Below, piece after piece: positions 5,649 to 7,717 of a DNA stretch of 7,717 nt. The notes beneath the pieces are model-generated. The model searched no databases. It was not told the DNA's origin and worked only from the letters and a program-made list of their open reading frames with translations. This stretch comes from JBAWAP01 sp049589355 (lineage in GTDB: Bacteria > Chloroflexota > Anaerolineae > VGOG01). The translations under genes and the position numbers were made by a program. Each line of letters starts with the position of its first letter. Positions within the stretch are counted from its first letter, which is position 1. The DNA lies in assembly GCA_049589355.1 (NCBI GenBank), contig JBAWAP010000097.1, positions 1 through 7,717 of the forward strand, given 5' to 3'.

Positions 5649-5670
5649 GGACTGATGCCAAGGTCAGTCC
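5649..5670 (-). other. Small inverted repeat at the end of the oxidoreductase gene
   Basis: GGACTGA (5649-5655) and TCAGTCC (5664-5670) form a 7-bp stem with an 8-base loop that includes the oxidoreductase stop codon. No T-run follows on the minus strand, so an intrinsic terminator is not supported. It may mark the old boundary where the AEC gene was placed. Confidence 0.4.
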
Positions 5671-7061
5671 ACGTGCTCGTGTATGTGTTCTCCCACTGGC
5701 CTGAGGTTTCCAAAAGCTCCCACCACGACCTCGCTCAGGGCCGGGTGAATCGTCTGTGCCAGGGCGAGAGGCATGTAGTCCTGCTGCTCGGTATTCATCA
5801 AGTAGACGAGTTGCTGGACCAGGATGGCCGCATGGGGACCAATAATGTGAGCTCCGAGAATCCGGCCGGTCTCACTCTCCACGATCACTTTGACAAATCC
5901 GTCCTCCTCACCCATGGCATATCCCTTGGCGACGTCGCTGTACCTCTTCACGCCAACCAGTATCTCATGGCTTTGCTTAGCCTGCTCCTCTGTCATACCG
6001 ACCGAGGCGATCTGTGGGTGCGTGAACACCGCGTGCGGGACGGCGTGCTCGTCTACCGGATGCTTGTGCTCCGTGAAGGCGTTCGTCCACACCACCTCAG
6101 ATTCATAGTTTGCGGTATGCCTGAACATGTGCTTCCCCGTGGCATCGCCAAGCGCCCATATACCTTCTTTTGTAGTGCGAAGGAATGGATCTACCTTTAT
6201 CCAGCCTCTACTATCAGTCTCGACTCCTGTCTTTTCCGGCTCCAATATGTCCGAGTTTGATCTGCGGCCTACGGCTACCAGAATCTCCTGACCGGCGAAT
6301 TCGTATGATTGTCCATCTGATCTGTCCGTGGCCGTGACCACCTTGAGCCCATTTCTGATTTCTGCACGAGCCGCTTCGTGGTTGGTGTATACTTGGCAAT
6401 AGCTCGACATCCTCTTCTTCAAAAGCTCTGACACCTCGAGCTCCTCTTGAGGAACGAATCGGATGTTTCTTCCAACAATGGTTACCTTAGTGCCGATGGC
6501 CGAGAAAAAGTGGGCGAACTCTGCGGCTATGTATCCTCCCCCAACAATGAGCAGACTTTCCGGAGGCTCCTTGATGTCAAAGATGGTGGCACTTGTCAGG
6601 TAGCCGACTTCTTCAATACCCTCTATGGGGGGGATGAATGGCCGTGCGCCCGAGGCAATGATAATTGTGTCTGCGGTGATCAGATCCTCGCCGACTTGCA
6701 TGGTGTAGTCTGAGACGAAGGAGCCGTCCACGTTGAAGAACTCGATTTGCTCTGAGTGCTCCACACCGCGCTCCATCTCGTGGCGACCTTCCAAGACGAT
6801 CTTCCAGACCCGTTTCATTATCAGGTCAAAGTCCACCTTCTCAATCTTGGCATGGACGCCTATGGCCTTCGCTTCCTCAGCCATCCTAATCACGTCTGCC
6901 GGGTAGAGCATCACCTTGGAAGGAATGCAGCCCCTGTTCAGGCAGGTCCCACCGAGAGGCCCTCTGTCTATGACGGCCACGTTCATTCCATGCGCAACAG
7001 CGTTCGCAGCGACGTTCATCCCTGCCCCGGAACCGACGACGATCAGGTCAAACTCCTTCAC
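5664..7061 (-). CDS. FAD-dependent disulfide oxidoreductase (dihydrolipoamide dehydrogenase family)
   Basis: A 465-residue class I pyridine nucleotide-disulfide oxidoreductase of full normal length. The FAD-binding fold is at the N-terminus (VVGSGAG, 8-14). The redox pair is C40 and C45 in GGTCLNRGCIPSK. A second nucleotide-binding fold has GGGYIAAE (174-181), followed by GDATG (305-309). The dimer-interface catalytic pair is H439 and E444 in HPALSE. The family couples NAD(P)H to a dithiol such as dihydrolipoamide, mycothiol disulfide or mercury; the substrate is not fixed by sequence. The tail HIHEHVD (459-465) is a His/acid-rich extension. The start is a GTG at 7061 with GGAGGG upstream. 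The methyltransferase gene ends 36 bases before it, so they are probably cotranscribed. That suggests a link to one-carbon metabolism, for example an E3-like role with glycine cleavage (inference). Confidence 0.9.
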   Translation of the reverse strand: MKEFDLIVVGSGAGMNVAANAVAHGMNVAVIDRGPLGGTCLNRGCIPSKVMLYPADVIRMAEEAKAIGVHAKIEKVDFDLIMKRVWKIVLEGRHEMERGVEHSEQIEFFNVDGSFVSDYTMQVGEDLITADTIIIASGARPFIPPIEGIEEVGYLTSATIFDIKEPPESLLIVGGGYIAAEFAHFFSAIGTKVTIVGRNIRFVPQEELEVSELLKKRMSSYCQVYTNHEAARAEIRNGLKVVTATDRSDGQSYEFAGQEILVAVGRRSNSDILEPEKTGVETDSRGWIKVDPFLRTTKEGIWALGDATGKHMFRHTANYESEVVWTNAFTEHKHPVDEHAVPHAVFTHPQIASVGMTEEQAKQSHEILVGVKRYSDVAKGYAMGEEDGFVKVIVESETGRILGAHIIGPHAAILVQQLVYLMNTEQQDYMPLALAQTIHPALSEVVVGAFGNLRPVGEHIHEHVD

Positions 7062-7097
7062 CGAGATCTTCCCTCCACCTGATTGTGATCAACTTGC

Positions 7098-7717
7098 TCA
7101 AGCGCCCAGGTACGAATCGGCGTAGATTACCTGGTTGGTCAAGACCTGCACTGTCTTGTAGATGGCGACCTGGCGGGGATCATCCTCATCAACTGCTGCC
7201 GCGTACAGCTCTGCCCCCGCCGCTGTGACGTCGTAGAGCCGCAACAGGAGGCGGCTGAGAGGAGTGCGTCCATCCCGCTCCTTGACGATGCGCACGAAAG
7301 CCTGAGCCTCGGCGTCCAAAGGATCCATAACCACGGCGTCCAGGCCAGCACCCATCAGCATGACCAGATAGGTGCGGTTGATCAGACCTCGCACCTCAGC
7401 CAAGACACCATCAGATACGCCCCCTATGTGGGCCAAAGTGTTGGGTACGAGCTCGGCTGCCACCTTGAGAAGCCGCAGCGTGTTCACCGTATTGGGAACC
7501 TGAGGCTGGTCGCAGGTCAAGGCGGCGACAAAGGCATCAATGTAGAGGTTATTCAGGGGGACGCCAGCCTTCAAAGCCTGAGGTACAAGGGTCTCAGTGA
7601 TGAGCGCTATCCGCGCCTCGGTGCTGGTGGGGATGCCGCCCGCACACGCAGCCAGGGAGAGCTTGGCCCCATACCGAGCCGCTAAGTCAACGAAGGGCCT
7701 GACATCCGTGATAGCCG
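7098..7717 (-). CDS. Methyltetrahydrofolate methyltransferase-like protein (pterin-binding domain, AcsE/MtrH-like), partial
   Basis: Only the C-terminal 205 residues are in the window; the frame is open at the right edge, so the start lies outside. The visible part has the order typical of MeTr: a segment corresponding to IPLEDIYID (GVPLNNLYID), then LINRTYLVMLMGAGLDAVVMDPLD, which closely resembles the LLNRTFL...AGLDAAIMDPLD core of AcsE. Such enzymes move a methyl group from methyltetrahydrofolate to a corrinoid protein. The segment that aligns to the GLSNVSFG loop reads GGVSDGVL. The position of the catalytic Asn (Asn199 in the Moorella enzyme, from memory) would be Ser in a gapless alignment. 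The protein may therefore be divergent in activity. A methyltransferase role is likely; the specific substrate is uncertain. Confidence 0.75.
   Translation of the reverse strand, partial: AITDVRPFVDLAARYGAKLSLAACAGGIPTSTEARIALITETLVPQALKAGVPLNNLYIDAFVAALTCDQPQVPNTVNTLRLLKVAAELVPNTLAHIGGVSDGVLAEVRGLINRTYLVMLMGAGLDAVVMDPLDAEAQAFVRIVKERDGRTPLSRLLLRLYDVTAAGAELYAAAVDEDDPRQVAIYKTVQVLTNQVIYADSYLGA

Noticed and set aside
5649..5670. Rho-independent terminator after the oxidoreductase gene
   Set aside because: The stem is only 7 bp, encloses the stop codon and has no T-run after it on the minus strand.

Overview
The window (7,717 bases, mostly GC-rich) looks like a chromosomal segment of a strictly anaerobic bacterium. 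The gene set points to anaerobic life: an A-type flavodiiron protein, an iron-sulfur flavoprotein, a ferredoxin:disulfide-reductase-like protein with a rubredoxin domain, and a methyltetrahydrofolate methyltransferase-like protein. A Chloroflexota-like (Dehalococcoidia/Anaerolineae) or similar deep-branching anaerobe is my best guess. It is an inference from gene content, not a phylogenetic result.

Layout. (a) 1-853: a two-gene toxin-antitoxin module on the + strand (ribbon-helix-helix antitoxin, MazF/PemK toxin) with its own promoter. It is bracketed by two near-identical 76-bp copies of the 3' end of the neighbouring DUF554 gene. (b) 852-4569, minus strand: a tightly packed operon, read from high to low coordinates: YHS-domain metal-binding protein, iron-sulfur flavoprotein, FprA-type flavodiiron protein, glutaredoxin-like protein, FTR-catalytic/rubredoxin fusion (FDR), DUF554 membrane protein. 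Three junctions overlap or nearly abut. The exception is FDR-DUF554, where a 119-bp insertion-like element bounded by a 20-bp direct repeat separates the genes. (c) 4671-5600, minus strand: an AT-richer AEC-family permease gene that looks foreign to its neighbours. (d) 5664-7717, minus strand: an FAD disulfide oxidoreductase of the dihydrolipoamide dehydrogenase family, and the C-terminal 205 residues of a pterin-binding methyltransferase (AcsE/MtrH-like) that runs off the right edge.

How the genes may work together. The operon in (b) reads as an oxygen/NO and thiol-redox defence set. FprA would reduce O2 or NO. FDR would take low-potential electrons through its rubredoxin centre and [4Fe-4S] site to reduce the glutaredoxin-like protein encoded just upstream of it, with which it is translationally coupled. 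The iron-sulfur flavoprotein may supply or buffer electrons. The genes in (d) suggest one-carbon (Wood-Ljungdahl or related) metabolism.

The most unusual structural signal is that two adjacent genes (FDR and DUF554) each have their 3' end duplicated around an inserted segment, leaving both genes intact. I saw no CRISPR array, rRNA, tRNA or convincing intrinsic terminator.
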